This document shows, one piece after another, positions 44,323 to 52,887 of a stretch of 64,000 nucleotides of DNA. The first letter of the stretch is position 1. Each line of letters opens with the position of its first letter. The position numbers and the translations under genes are program-made. The DNA comes from Oleiagrimonas sp. C23AA (GTDB lineage: Bacteria > Pseudomonadota > Gammaproteobacteria > Xanthomonadales > Rhodanobacteraceae). The notes below the pieces were generated by a model that did not search any database, was not told the DNA's origin, and saw only the letters and a program-made list of their open reading frames with translations. The DNA is taken from the NCBI RefSeq assembly GCF_011759385.1, contig NZ_JAARLY010000001.1, forward strand, positions 643,826-707,825, written 5' to 3'.

Positions 44323-45134
44323 TGGACTCGCTCGCCGGCTGGTGCGGCTTCGGATACATCGAGGTCGGGCAGGCCAAACAGCCGCCGCGCGTTGGCGCAG
44401 GTGGCGCGTGCGATGGTCGCCGGATCCTCATCGCGAATGCGCGCTACCGCGTGCGCCACTTCACCCAGCCAACACGGTTCGTTGCGCTCGCCCTGGTGTC
44501 CGGATCCGGGCTGATCTGGCGCGTCGGTTTCCAGCAACAGTTGCTCCAGCGGCATGGAGGCCACCACCCGGTGCAAGCGCCGGGCACGGTCATAGGTCAG
44601 GGGGCCACCCAGACCGATGTGGATGCCCAGCTGCCAGAGTTGGCGTGCCTGCTCCTCGCTGCCGGCAAAGCTGTGCACCACACCACGCACGTTGCTCGTC
44701 TTGCGCAGCGTTTGCAGCACTTCTTCCTCGGCGCGGCGCGCATGCATGATCAGTGGAAGGTCGTGCCGGCGCGCCAGCTCGATTTGTCCATGGAAATACC
44801 GGCGTTGCAGGTCGGGCTGTGGATGGTCGATGAACCAATCCAGGCCGCATTCGCCGATGGCCACCGCCTGATGGGTATCCAGCCATTCATCCAGGGCCCC
44901 TAGGTGCGCGTGGCGATGTTCTTGCGTGAAGTAGGGGTGCAGGCCGTAAGCCGGATACAGGTGCGGCATACGGTTGCACAGCGCGTGGACGCGCGGCCAT
45001 GTGGAGGCGCTGGTCGCCGGTACCACCATGGCGCGGATTCCCGCTTCGCCGGCTCGCCTGCACACGGCCTCGCGATCGGTATCGAAGGCGGGCATGTCCA
45101 GGTGGATGTGGCTGTCTATCAGTGCCAATGACAT
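44313..45134 (-). CDS. tatD: TatD-family metal-dependent DNase/hydrolase
   Basis: 273 residues. Metal-binding positions are all readable: LIDSHIHLD (His pair), AIGECGLDW (Glu), LIMHARRA (His), VVHSFAG (His) and LLLETDAPD (Asp). TatD-type enzymes are 3'-5' exonucleases and DNA-repair or quality-control hydrolases. The 3' end overlaps tcdA by 10 bp. E. coli has several paralogues (TatD, YcfH, YjjV); I cannot tell which is orthologous here, so the symbol is by family. Confidence 0.9.
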   Translation of the reverse strand: MSLALIDSHIHLDMPAFDTDREAVCRRAGEAGIRAMVVPATSASTWPRVHALCNRMPHLYPAYGLHPYFTQEHRHAHLGALDEWLDTHQAVAIGECGLDWFIDHPQPDLQRRYFHGQIELARRHDLPLIMHARRAEEEVLQTLRKTSNVRGVVHSFAGSEEQARQLWQLGIHIGLGGPLTYDRARRLHRVVASMPLEQLLLETDAPDQPGSGHQGERNEPCWLGEVAHAVARIRDEDPATIARATCANARRLFGLPDLDVSEAAPAGERVHQD

Positions 45135-45368
45135 ATCGAAATGGTCCTCGTACCTGACTCAGCCGGCAAGTCCAGAAACTTCATCTGTCGCGTTCAGGTT
45201 TGTCGTGAACGACCCCAAGATATTGATAAAACGTTATTTACGGCTTCACAGGCTGTGTTTTCCTGCCACGGCACCTTAGAGCCCATTCAGATTGGCGATG
45301 CTTGAATGCCACAGGTCACGGGCGCCACGGCGTGCCCACTGGCTGGGGTATCAACCAGGAGGAACTAC

Positions 45369-45905
45369 ATGAACAAGTGGCTGAGTGTGAGTGCGAGCGT
45401 CGGTCTGGCAGTGGTGACTGCCGGCGGTCTGGCTGGCTGCAATAACAACGCAAGCGCCGAAGGCCCGCAGTATGCAGACGTGGTCAGCGCCACGCCCATC
45501 AAGAAGACCGTCAATCATCCGCGCAAGGAATGCCATAACGAGACGGTGACCCGTCACAAGCCGGTCAAGGACAAGCACCAGATTGCCGGTACTGCGATTG
45601 GCGCCGTGGTTGGCGGCTTGGTGGGCAATCAGGTCGGCGGCGGCAATGGCAAGAAGCTGGCCACGGTGGCAGGTGCAGTCGGCGGTGGCTACGCGGGCAA
45701 GAAGATCCAGGAGAACCATCAGGAAAACGCCACCTACACCACCACCGAGCAGAAGTGCGCCACGGTCAATAACACCAGCACCAAGGTGGTCGGTTACAAC
45801 GTGACCTACAAGTACAAGGGTCAGACTCATACCACGCGCATGGATCACGATCCGGGCAGCCGCGTGAAGGTCAGCGAGGGCCTGTCGGTATCCGACGCCA
45901 ACTGA
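45369..45905 (+). CDS. glycine-zipper 2TM-domain lipoprotein
   Basis: 178 residues. A signal peptide with lipobox LAGC (lipidated Cys near residue 24) is followed by a region with two Cys, then a glycine zipper (AGTAIGAVVGGLVGNQVGGGNGKKLATVAGAVGGGYAGKKI, about residues 72-112, shown here in parts) and a small beta-rich C-terminal domain (VVGYNVTYKYKGQTHTTRMDHDPGSRVKV). AGGAGG stands at ideal spacing. It resembles the Rickettsia 17 kDa antigen/SlyB group. The next gene has the same plan. Confidence 0.85.
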   Translation: MNKWLSVSASVGLAVVTAGGLAGCNNNASAEGPQYADVVSATPIKKTVNHPRKECHNETVTRHKPVKDKHQIAGTAIGAVVGGLVGNQVGGGNGKKLATVAGAVGGGYAGKKIQENHQENATYTTTEQKCATVNNTSTKVVGYNVTYKYKGQTHTTRMDHDPGSRVKVSEGLSVSDAN

Positions 45906-45955
45906 TCGAGCGGGCGCTTGCCTGAATCATAGTTTCCATTTTCAAGGAGAAGGCC

Positions 45956-46447
45956 ATGCAGATGTTCAACAACAATTCCCGCTGGCAGCTGCTGTGCATT
46001 GCCATCGTGTCCGGTGTCATGTTGTCGCTCGCCGGTTGTGCCACGAATGGTTATGGCAACACCGGCACCCGTTATGGCACGCAGTACGGCGGTGGTGGTG
46101 CACCGGCGCGCTGCAACAACTGCGGCACCGTGCAGTCGGTTCGCCAGGTCTATGTGCAGAAGGATTCATCCACGCTGGGCACGGTGATCGGTGCGCTGGC
46201 TGGCGCGGCACTGGGCAATACCGTGGGCAAGGGCGATGGCCGTCAGGCCGCTACCGTCGCAGGTGCCGTTGCCGGTGGCGCGGCAGGCCATGAAATTGGC
46301 AAGCGCAGTGGCAACCAGGTGCCTGCCTATCAGGTGGTGGTGCGCATGGACAACGGTCGCACGGCGACGGTGACCCAGCGCGATGATCCGCGTGTGCGCC
46401 GGGGCGATTACGTGCAGGTCCGCGACGGTCACGTCTATCTGCAGTAA
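45956..46447 (+). CDS. second glycine-zipper 2TM lipoprotein (SlyB/17 kDa-antigen-like)
   Basis: 163 residues. The lipobox LSLAGC (Cys near residue 28) is followed by a Gly/Tyr/Cys-rich stretch with paired Cys (ARCNNCGTVQ) and a glycine zipper (TVIGALAGAALGNTVGKGDGRQAATVAGAVAGGAAGHEIGKRSG region). The C-terminal domain (YQVVVRMDNGRTATVTQRDDPRVRRGDYVQVRDG, given by motif) is the small beta barrel seen in this family. AAGGAG stands before the ATG. It lies 50 bp after its paralogue and is closed by a terminator. Both are likely in the outer membrane. Confidence 0.85.
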   Translation: MQMFNNNSRWQLLCIAIVSGVMLSLAGCATNGYGNTGTRYGTQYGGGGAPARCNNCGTVQSVRQVYVQKDSSTLGTVIGALAGAALGNTVGKGDGRQAATVAGAVAGGAAGHEIGKRSGNQVPAYQVVVRMDNGRTATVTQRDDPRVRRGDYVQVRDGHVYLQ

Positions 46448-46466
46448 TGCCGCAGGCTGCCAGAGC

Positions 46467-46500
46467 AAAAAAGCCCCCGTTTTCCAACGGGGGCTTTTTT
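46467..46500. terminator. strong bidirectional terminator after glycine-zipper genes
   Basis: aaaaaagcccccgtt (46467-46481) pairs with aacgggggctttttt (46486-46500), 15 bp with a 4-nt loop, between convergent genes. Confidence 0.9.
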
Positions 46501-46540
46501 GTTGCCAGATGGCAGAATCAATAACCAGATCAGGGCGTGG

Positions 46541-46975
46541 TCAGTTCACCGCGTAGAACGCATGATCGCCAATCGTCTGCAACAGCGTGCCGTGCGACCA
46601 CTTGGGTGAAATGTCCGTGGTCGCGAAGTGATCGGCCCGCGGCACCACCAGGGTGCGCTTGTCGGCCGGTAGGCGCCAGATGGCGAGCGATTCGCCGGCG
46701 ATCTTCCAGGCCTTTTCCCAGGCCTTCTTGTTACTGATCGAATAGCTGCCGGGCGTTGCCGTGATGGCGAACTGATGCGGCGCTTCGACCACGTTGCAGA
46801 CCGTCTTGCCCCAGGTGCCGCGTTCGCGGCGACGCAGGGCGACCTCGGCGACGGCGAACTGGCCGAGGACCGGCTGGCTGCGCGCCTCCAGATAGATCGT
46901 TGTAGCCAGACACGTCTGGTCAGCCAAAGGCTTGGGCAGGATGGAAGCCATCCAGAGCAACCAGGCGAGTTTCAT
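46541..46975 (-). CDS. SleB-type cell-wall hydrolase (Hydrolase_2 family)
   Basis: 144 residues. A signal peptide (LAWLLWMASILPKPLA) precedes a compact SleB/CwlJ-like domain: CLATTIYLEARSQPVLGQFAVAEVALRR with the catalytic Glu in YLEARS, then TVCNVV and ending ADHFATTDISPKW and FYAVN. It should cleave peptidoglycan in the periplasm. AGGAGG (TAGGAGGCAGC) lies before the ATG. The Cys pair in CLATT and CNVV is common in periplasmic members. It is convergent with the glycine-zipper genes. Confidence 0.82.
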   Translation of the reverse strand: MKLAWLLWMASILPKPLADQTCLATTIYLEARSQPVLGQFAVAEVALRRRERGTWGKTVCNVVEAPHQFAITATPGSYSISNKKAWEKAWKIAGESLAIWRLPADKRTLVVPRADHFATTDISPKWSHGTLLQTIGDHAFYAVN

Positions 46976-47417
46976 TGTGTGCTGCCTCCTAAGCTGTACG
47001 CGCGTTCCCGGTATAGGGGAAGGAACGAGCGCCTGGGCGGTGGACGTGCAGTTCGTCCCACCAGTCGTTGACCGCTGTGCCAAGGTACGGCACAGGGCGA
47101 GTGACGCCGTTTTCAAAACGACGTGCTCGGTTGTTCGGTTGTTCGGCCAGTTTGTTGACGCAGCCAGGGGTGATGTGGGGGCTGCGTACGTAACTTTGGG
47201 GCAGAGTGCACCCCAGTATTCTTTGACGATGCGCCGTTGTCGGTGCTTCGCTCGCGGCGATCCGGATCTTCCGGTTCGTCGCGCCAAACAGAGTCTGCCT
47301 CGAGGGTCAGTTGTCCAAAGCTGCGCGGAATCTAGTGGCTTAACTTAAAAATATCAAGTGCCTGTGACTTTACACACAGCCATGTATTCATGGCTGATCC
47401 AGCATTGTGATGGCGTC
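46976..47417. other. 442-bp gap without recognised gene
   Basis: It lies upstream of the cell-wall hydrolase and downstream of ygfZ. A short tandem repeat (ggttgttc twice, near 47128-47145) and a small perfect stem agccatg / catggct (47378-47384 with 47389-47395) are visible. The right-hand part (47340-47400) is AT-richer than its surroundings and may hold a promoter, but I cannot assign hexamers. No coding frame with family similarity was found. Confidence 0.45.
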
Positions 47418-48236
47418 TCAATCGCCGTAGCGCCGGGTAATCCGCACGCTCGCCGGTGCCTCAAGGGGCAGTGGTTGGTCACCTGCCGCCTCAGCCGTTT
47501 CATCGCGCATCACGACCAGCGCCTGCCAGCCTTCCGGCGTGGGCAGGGCGCCAAGCAGCAGGCCGATGTCACGACCATCCTGCTGCCAGTGTGTGGGCAG
47601 GGCGTTGATATCACTTTCACCCTGCACCTGCGTCAGGTGCTTTTTGTGTTTGCCACGGAAGTGGATTCTCGCGGCGACCTCCTGACCCGGATAACAGCCT
47701 TTGCGATAGCTGATCGCGCCCAGGCGCTCAAACGACAACGCCGGCGCCAGCAGTGACTCGCGGGCATGCTCGTGCAGCCAGGGGATACCGTCGGCCAAAT
47801 CCCGCTGCTGCCACTGTGTGCCGCCCTCGGTGCCGCCTTCGGTCCAGGCAATGGCAAAGTCACCGCGCCCAAGCGTCAGCGCCTGGGGTGAACCCTGCGC
47901 GATGAAGGCAGGCAGGGCGGGCGCGTCGGTCAGTGTGCCTTCTTCCAGTAGATGCACGCGCACGCGTGTGCGAAGGCGATACATCAGAAGGCGTTTGGCC
48001 AGCGCCATGGCATCGCCGCCACGCAGGACCAACACCAGCCGGTCATCGTCCAGTCGTGCCAGCATGAAGAAGGCCAGCACCTGGCCGCGCACATCCAGCC
48101 AGCCACTCCACTGCCAATGCCCCGGCGTGAGTGCCTGCACGTCGGAGGTGAATTGGCCATGCGCGAATGTCAGGGCATCTTCGCCTTCGAGCATAAGCAC
48201 CTGGGTGCGAGTAGCGGCGTAGCGGGTCTGGGACAT
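47418..48236 (-). CDS. ygfZ: folate-binding iron-sulfur assembly protein YgfZ
   Basis: 272 residues. The family-defining motif YRKGCYPGQEV (KGCYTGQE in E. coli), with its essential Cys, is at about residue 183. The N-terminal half has LTFAHGQFTSDVQAL, typical of the GcvT-like fold. YgfZ uses tetrahydrofolate in repair or synthesis of Fe-S clusters. The start is the ATG giving MSQTRYAAT; the longer upstream frame is not supported. It is divergent from the DUF1674 and sdh genes, which code for an Fe-S enzyme, a fitting neighbour. Confidence 0.92.
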   Translation of the reverse strand: MSQTRYAATRTQVLMLEGEDALTFAHGQFTSDVQALTPGHWQWSGWLDVRGQVLAFFMLARLDDDRLVLVLRGGDAMALAKRLLMYRLRTRVRVHLLEEGTLTDAPALPAFIAQGSPQALTLGRGDFAIAWTEGGTEGGTQWQQRDLADGIPWLHEHARESLLAPALSFERLGAISYRKGCYPGQEVAARIHFRGKHKKHLTQVQGESDINALPTHWQQDGRDIGLLLGALPTPEGWQALVVMRDETAEAAGDQPLPLEAPASVRITRRYGD

Positions 48237-48412
48237 GAAATTCTTTGCGGTGTGAAAACAGGGAAGGGCATTTGGCCGGGTGCCGGCCGGCTCGCATGCA
48301 GGCATGCAAATGCGGCATAATTGACGGCTGAGGTGGTGTTGACCCCGGCGTTTGTCAAGGTTGTGCCACCTTGCAGCAGGTATTACGCTTCTGCGCGCTT
48401 TTTCAAGTACCC

Positions 48413-48568
48413 ATGCCGAACAACGTCCCCCAATCCGAACACGACTCGAAACCCGCCCAGGATGCGCCCAAGCGGCCCCAACCTGATGCGGACGAGCGCA
48501 CCGAAGAACGTCCCGACCCCACACGCTATGGCGACTGGGAAAAGGACGGTCGTTGCATCGATTTCTGA
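48413..48568 (+). CDS. DUF1674 / SDHAF4-like succinate dehydrogenase assembly factor
   Basis: 51 residues, mostly Pro/Asp/Glu/Lys-rich and disordered, ending DPTRYGDWEKDGRCIDF. That C-terminal signature (RxGDWE-x(2)-GR-x-IDF) is the DUF1674 motif shared with mitochondrial SDHAF4 (Sdh8), which helps the flavoprotein subunit mature. It sits 71 bp upstream of sdhC on the same strand. The start is the ATG (MPNNV); a longer frame adds 14 residues. Homology to the known factor is by motif only. Confidence 0.82.
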   Translation: MPNNVPQSEHDSKPAQDAPKRPQPDADERTEERPDPTRYGDWEKDGRCIDF

Positions 48569-48639
48569 GTAGCAGCCGGCGCAAGGGGATGTCTCGCGCG
48601 GCGCGGGACGTTTAGCGATTCCAAAGAAGGATAGCCACG

Positions 48640-49032
48640 ATGGCACAGACCGGGCGACCTCTCTCTCCACACCTGGGCATTTATCGCTGGGGTGTGCAGA
48701 TGACCACTTCCATCCTGCATCGCGCCACGGGCATCGCCCTGGCCGTAGGCACCCTGGTGGTGCTGTGGGGGCTGCTGGCGCTGGCCGGCGGCGCTGACAG
48801 CTGGGCCACCTTCAAGGCCTGCGCCGGCAGCATCATCGGCACCATCGTGCTGATCGGCTGGACCTGGGCGCTGTCCTTTCATCTGTGCAACGGCATCCGC
48901 CACCTGATCCAGGACGCCGGCAAGGGTTATGCCATTGCCGACTTCAAGCGTTCCAGCTGGCTGGCCATCGTCTTCAGCGTGGTCCTGACCGTGATCATCT
49001 GGGCCATCGTGTTCTCTGGAGGTGCGGCATGA
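48640..49032 (+). CDS. sdhC: succinate dehydrogenase cytochrome b subunit
   Basis: 130 residues, three membrane helices. RPLSPHLGIYRW is the family opening (quinone-site Ser/Arg region), and SFHLCNGIRHLIQD carries the haem-ligand His. It anchors the enzyme and binds quinone. It overlaps sdhD by 4 bp (ATGA). Confidence 0.93.
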   Translation: MAQTGRPLSPHLGIYRWGVQMTTSILHRATGIALAVGTLVVLWGLLALAGGADSWATFKACAGSIIGTIVLIGWTWALSFHLCNGIRHLIQDAGKGYAIADFKRSSWLAIVFSVVLTVIIWAIVFSGGAA

Positions 49033-49415
49033 GCGAGAATCTTCGTCATCCGCTCAAGCGCGTGCGCGGTCTTGGCTCGGCCAAGGAAGGCGTGGCGCAC
49101 TGGTGGACGCAACGCGTCACCGCGGCGGCGCTCATCGTGCTGGCCATCTGGTTTGTGAGCATGCTGCTGACGCTGCTGCATGCCGATTTCGCCACAGCCC
49201 ACGCCATGCTGGTCAAGCCGTGGAACGCGGTCCTGATGATCGCCTTCACCACCACCATGTTCTGGCACGCCGTGCTGGGCCTGCAGGTGGTGATCGAGGA
49301 TTACGTGCACACGCGCTGGCTGGAAGTAGTCACGCTGGTGCTGATCCGCTTCCTCGCCGTCCTGTTCGCGCTCGCTTGCGCCCTGGCGGTTCTGCGTGTG
49401 GCTCTGGGGGGCTGA
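49029..49415 (+). CDS. sdhD: succinate dehydrogenase membrane anchor subunit
   Basis: 128 residues, three membrane helices. WHAVLGLQVVIEDYVH carries the likely haem His and the DY pair of the quinone site. The start is the ATG overlapping the sdhC stop. sdhA follows 9 bp after its stop. Confidence 0.92.
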   Translation: MSENLRHPLKRVRGLGSAKEGVAHWWTQRVTAAALIVLAIWFVSMLLTLLHADFATAHAMLVKPWNAVLMIAFTTTMFWHAVLGLQVVIEDYVHTRWLEVVTLVLIRFLAVLFALACALAVLRVALGG

Positions 49416-49424
49416 GGACGAGAT

Positions 49425-51212
49425 ATGGAAAGCTACAAGATTCAGCAACACAAATATGACGTGATCGTGGTCGGCGCCGGCGGCGCGGGCCTGCGCGCCA
49501 CCTTCGGCCTGGCCGAGAAGGGCCTGTCGGCCGCCTGCATCACCAAGGTGTTTCCGACCCGTTCGCACACCGTGGCCGCGCAGGGCGGCATTGCCGCCGC
49601 GCTGGGCAACATGGGCGAGGACGACTGGCGCTTCCACTTCTACGACACCATCAAGGGCTCGGACTGGCTGGGCGACCAGGACGCCATCGAGTACATGTGC
49701 CGCGAGGCACCGCAGGCCATTATCGAGCTTGAGCACTACGGCGTGCCGTTCTCGCGTACCGAGGAAGGCAAGATCTACCAGCGCCCGTTCGGTGGCATGA
49801 CCACCCATTACGGCAAGGGCACCGCGCAGCGCACCTGCGCCGCGGCCGACCGTACCGGCCACGCCATCCTGCACACGCTGTACCAGCAGGCGCTGGCGCA
49901 CGATGCGCGCTTTTTCATCGAGTACTTCGCCACCGACCTCATCTTCGATGAGGAGGGCGTGTGCCGCGGCGTGATGGCGCTGGATCTAAACGAGGGCACG
50001 TTGCACGTGTTCCGCGGCCAGGCCGTGGTGCTGGCCACGGGCGGCTATGGCCGCGCGTTCTTCTCGTGCACCTCGGCGCACACCTGCACCGGTGACGGCG
50101 GCGGCATGGTGCTGCGTTCGGGCCTGTCGCTGCAGGACATGGAATTTGTGCAGTTCCACCCGACCGGCATCTACGGCGCCGGCTGCCTGATTACCGAGGG
50201 CGTGCGTGGCGAGGGTGGTTACCTGACCAACTCCAAGGGCGAGCGCTTCATGGAGCGCTACGCGCCCAGCGCCAAGGACCTGGCCTCGCGTGACGTGGTC
50301 AGCCGCGCCATGACCATCGAAATCCGCGAGGGTCGCGGCGTGGGCGAGAATGCCGATCACATCCACCTGAACCTGATGCACCTGGGCGGCGAAGTGATCC
50401 ACGAGCGCCTGCCGGGTATCGCCGAGTCGGCGCGCATCTTCGCTGGCGTGGACGTGACCAAGGAGCCGATTCCGGTGCTGCCGACCGTGCACTACAACAT
50501 GGGCGGTATTCCGACCAACTATCACGGCGAAGTGGTCCAGCTCAAAGACGGCAACCCCGATGCGGTGGTGCCGGGCCTGTTCGCCATCGGCGAGGCGGCC
50601 TGCGTATCGGTGCACGGTGCCAACCGCCTGGGCTCGAACTCGCTGCTGGATCTGGTGGTGTTCGGTCGCGCGGTGGCCCATCGCTGCGCCGAGATCATCA
50701 AGCCGGGCGCTTCGCACAAGGATCTGCCGTCCAGCGCGCTGGACAAGGCGCTGTCGCGTTTCGACGGCCTGCGTCATGCCGATGGCGACACCGCTACCGC
50801 GCAGATCCGCCAGAACATGCAAAAGACCATGCAGACCGATGCGGCGGTGTATCGCACTTCCGAATCGCTGAAGGAAGGCTGCGGCAAGATCTCCGACATC
50901 CGCGCCTCTTTTGCCGATGTGAAGGTGAGCGACCGCTCCATGGTCTGGAACTCGGACCTGGTCGAAACGCTGGAGCTGTCCAACCTGCTCGACCAGGCCG
51001 TGGCGACCATGCATTCGGCCGAACAGCGTCACGAGTCGCGCGGCGCGCATGCGCACGAGGACTTCCCCGACCGCAACGATGGCGAATGGATGAAGCACAC
51101 GCTGGTGGCGGTGGACGAAGCCGGCAAGCCCAGCTTCGATTTCCGCCCGGTGCACATGCATACGCTGACGGACGACGTCGACGTCGTGCCGCCGAAAAAG
51201 CGCGTCTACTGA
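49425..51212 (+). CDS. sdhA: succinate dehydrogenase flavoprotein subunit
   Basis: 595 residues, full length. The FAD-binding motif [14 protein letters not shown] is at the start and the covalent-flavin His lies in [17 protein letters not shown]. Active-site motifs [11 protein letters not shown] and [12 protein letters not shown], and a substrate-binding [14 protein letters not shown], are present. It oxidises succinate to fumarate and passes electrons to sdhB. Confidence 0.97.
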   Translation: MESYKIQQHKYDVIVVGAGGAGLRATFGLAEKGLSAACITKVFPTRSHTVAAQGGIAAALGNMGEDDWRFHFYDTIKGSDWLGDQDAIEYMCREAPQAIIELEHYGVPFSRTEEGKIYQRPFGGMTTHYGKGTAQRTCAAADRTGHAILHTLYQQALAHDARFFIEYFATDLIFDEEGVCRGVMALDLNEGTLHVFRGQAVVLATGGYGRAFFSCTSAHTCTGDGGGMVLRSGLSLQDMEFVQFHPTGIYGAGCLITEGVRGEGGYLTNSKGERFMERYAPSAKDLASRDVVSRAMTIEIREGRGVGENADHIHLNLMHLGGEVIHERLPGIAESARIFAGVDVTKEPIPVLPTVHYNMGGIPTNYHGEVVQLKDGNPDAVVPGLFAIGEAACVSVHGANRLGSNSLLDLVVFGRAVAHRCAEIIKPGASHKDLPSSALDKALSRFDGLRHADGDTATAQIRQNMQKTMQTDAAVYRTSESLKEGCGKISDIRASFADVKVSDRSMVWNSDLVETLELSNLLDQAVATMHSAEQRHESRGAHAHEDFPDRNDGEWMKHTLVAVDEAGKPSFDFRPVHMHTLTDDVDVVPPKKRVY

Positions 51213-51233
51213 TACGGACTGGAGAGAAGTACC

Positions 51234-52013
51234 GTGGCAGAATTCAGCCTACCCAAGAATTCCAAGATCCAGACTGGCAAGCACTATCCGGCCAAGAACG
51301 CGAAGAAGCCGCGTACCTTCAAGATCTACCGCTGGACGCCGGACGATGGCCAGAACCCGCGCCAGGACACCTTCGAGGTGGACCTGGCCAGCTGCGGCCC
51401 GATGGTTCTGGATGCGCTGCTGAAGATCAAGAACGAGATCGACTCCAGCCTGACCCTGCGCCGCTCGTGCCGTGAAGGCATCTGCGGCAGCTGCGCCATG
51501 AACATCGATGGCACCAACACGCTGGCGTGCACCAAGGCCATCAGCGACTGCAAGGACACTGTCACCATCTACCCGCTGCCGCACATGCCGGTGGTGAAGG
51601 ATCTGGTGCCTGACCTGACGCACTTCTATGCGCAGTTCGCTTCGGTCAAGCCCTGGCTGCGCACGCAGAGCCCGGTGCCGGCCGACAAGGAGCGCCTGCA
51701 GTCGCCGGAGGATCGCAAGAAGATCGACGGCCTGTACGAGTGCATCCTGTGTGCCTGCTGCTCGACCAGCTGCCCCAGCTACTGGTGGAACGGCGAGCGC
51801 TATCTTGGCCCGGCCGTGCTGTTGCAGGCCTATCGCTGGATTGCCGACAGCCGTGACGAGGACACCGGTGCGCGCCTGGACGATCTGGAAGATCCGTTCC
51901 GCCTGTACCGCTGCCACACCATCATGAACTGTGCGCGGACCTGCCCGAAGGGCCTGAATCCGGCCAAGGCGATTGCCGAGATCAAGAAGCTGATGATCGA
52001 ACGTCGCGCCTGA
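51234..52013 (+). CDS. sdhB: succinate dehydrogenase iron-sulfur subunit
   Basis: 259 residues from a GTG start. The [2Fe-2S] cysteines lie in [16 protein letters not shown] and LAC, the [4Fe-4S]/[3Fe-4S] cysteines in [16 protein letters not shown] and [11 protein letters not shown]. An N-terminal extension of about 20 residues is longer than in E. coli. It is followed by a perfect 14-bp stem and T-run. Confidence 0.96.
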   Translation: MAEFSLPKNSKIQTGKHYPAKNAKKPRTFKIYRWTPDDGQNPRQDTFEVDLASCGPMVLDALLKIKNEIDSSLTLRRSCREGICGSCAMNIDGTNTLACTKAISDCKDTVTIYPLPHMPVVKDLVPDLTHFYAQFASVKPWLRTQSPVPADKERLQSPEDRKKIDGLYECILCACCSTSCPSYWWNGERYLGPAVLLQAYRWIADSRDEDTGARLDDLEDPFRLYRCHTIMNCARTCPKGLNPAKAIAEIKKLMIERRA

Positions 52014-52061
52014 TCGCGTGCGCTGCGCACCAAACGGTTGCGTGCGTGAACAGGTGCTGTG

Positions 52062-52106
52062 ATGAAGCCGATGGCCGGAGCATCCGCCATCGGCTTCATG
52101 CGTTTT
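52062..52106 (+). terminator. intrinsic terminator after sdhB
   Basis: atgaagccgatggc (52062-52075) pairs with gccatcggcttcat (52086-52099), 14 bp with a 10-nt loop, followed by gcgtttt. It separates sdhCDAB from sdhE, though some readthrough is likely. Confidence 0.75.
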
Positions 52107-52149
52107 GTGGCACCATCGCGTGCCATCGCCACAAGGATCAACACATAAC

Positions 52150-52398
52150 GTGAGCAAGGTTTCCGATGGCCGACTGAAGTGGCTGTGCCGGCGCGGCACC
52201 AAGGAGCTGGACACGCTGTACGGTTGGTGGCTGACCGAGCGCGCGCCGCAGGCCGACGACACGCAGCGCCAGGCATTCGCCGAGTTGCTCGAGCAGCAGG
52301 ATCCGGACCTGTGGGACTGGACGCTGGGCCACGTTGCGATTCCGCGCGAGGACTGGGCGGCCATCATTGATGAAATCCGTACCCACCATCGCCTTTGA
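52150..52398 (+). CDS. sdhE: FAD assembly factor SdhE (SDHAF2-like)
   Basis: 82 residues from a GTG behind AAGGA. LCRRGTKELDTLYGWWL carries the RG(x)xE motif that binds SdhA and promotes covalent FAD attachment; FAELLEQQDPDLWDWTLG is the second family block. It overlaps the next gene (ygfX-like) by 29 bp, the same pairing as in E. coli. Confidence 0.93.
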   Translation: MSKVSDGRLKWLCRRGTKELDTLYGWWLTERAPQADDTQRQAFAELLEQQDPDLWDWTLGHVAIPREDWAAIIDEIRTHHRL

Positions 52399-52786
52399 AT
52401 ACCGGCCTTCGCGTCGCTTGCGCACGCTGCTGGTGACGCTGGCCGTGCTGGCCATCATCGGGGTCATGGCCGCCGCGATGCCCTGGTGGAGCCAAGGCCT
52501 GTTGGTTGTGATGGTGGTGATCGGGCTGTGGCGCTATCGGCAGCGCGAGCATCGCCTGGCTGGCTGCCGTCTGCGTTGGGACAGCGCCGGACAGTGGCAC
52601 CTGCAAGCGGCGGGTGGCCAGGAAAGGCCTGTCGTGCTCGAAGGCAAGGCGCAACAGGCAGGCTTTCTGGTGTTGCGCTTTCGCGGGGCCAGGCGTGTGC
52701 CGCTGGTACTTTGCAGCGACAATCTGGAGCAAACCACCTACCGGCATCTACGCATGCGCCTGTCAGCGACGACTGACATCGTTTAA
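52370..52786 (+). CDS. ygfX: YgfX/CptA-like membrane protein
   Basis: 138 residues. EYRPSRRLRTLLVTLA opens the protein, then two hydrophobic helices (about 19-36 and 41-56) and a cytoplasmic beta-rich domain with LRWDSAGQWHLQAAGG and PLVLCSDNLEQTTYRHLRMRL. This resembles YgfX (DUF1434), which in E. coli is encoded with sdhE and has been described as a toxin of cell shape as well as linked to SDH assembly. Identification rests mainly on the layout and the sdhE neighbour. Confidence 0.72.
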   Translation: MKSVPTIAFEYRPSRRLRTLLVTLAVLAIIGVMAAAMPWWSQGLLVVMVVIGLWRYRQREHRLAGCRLRWDSAGQWHLQAAGGQERPVVLEGKAQQAGFLVLRFRGARRVPLVLCSDNLEQTTYRHLRMRLSATTDIV

Positions 52787-52887
52787 GCCGGCCGCTCCCT
52801 TGCCGGCACGGCATGCATACGGCACTCTCAACGCTTGCTGCGGTCCAACGCCCATCGCGTTCCGCGCCCCCACTTTTAGACTAGTCC

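Noticed and set aside
45190..45210. Inverted repeat cgttca...tgaacg upstream of the glycine-zipper genes as a regulator site
   Set aside because: Only six bases per arm with a 9-nt spacer; too weak to call without a known regulator.
47128..47145. Tandem 8-bp repeat ggttgttc
   Set aside because: Only two copies; no sign of a longer repeat array or of a function.
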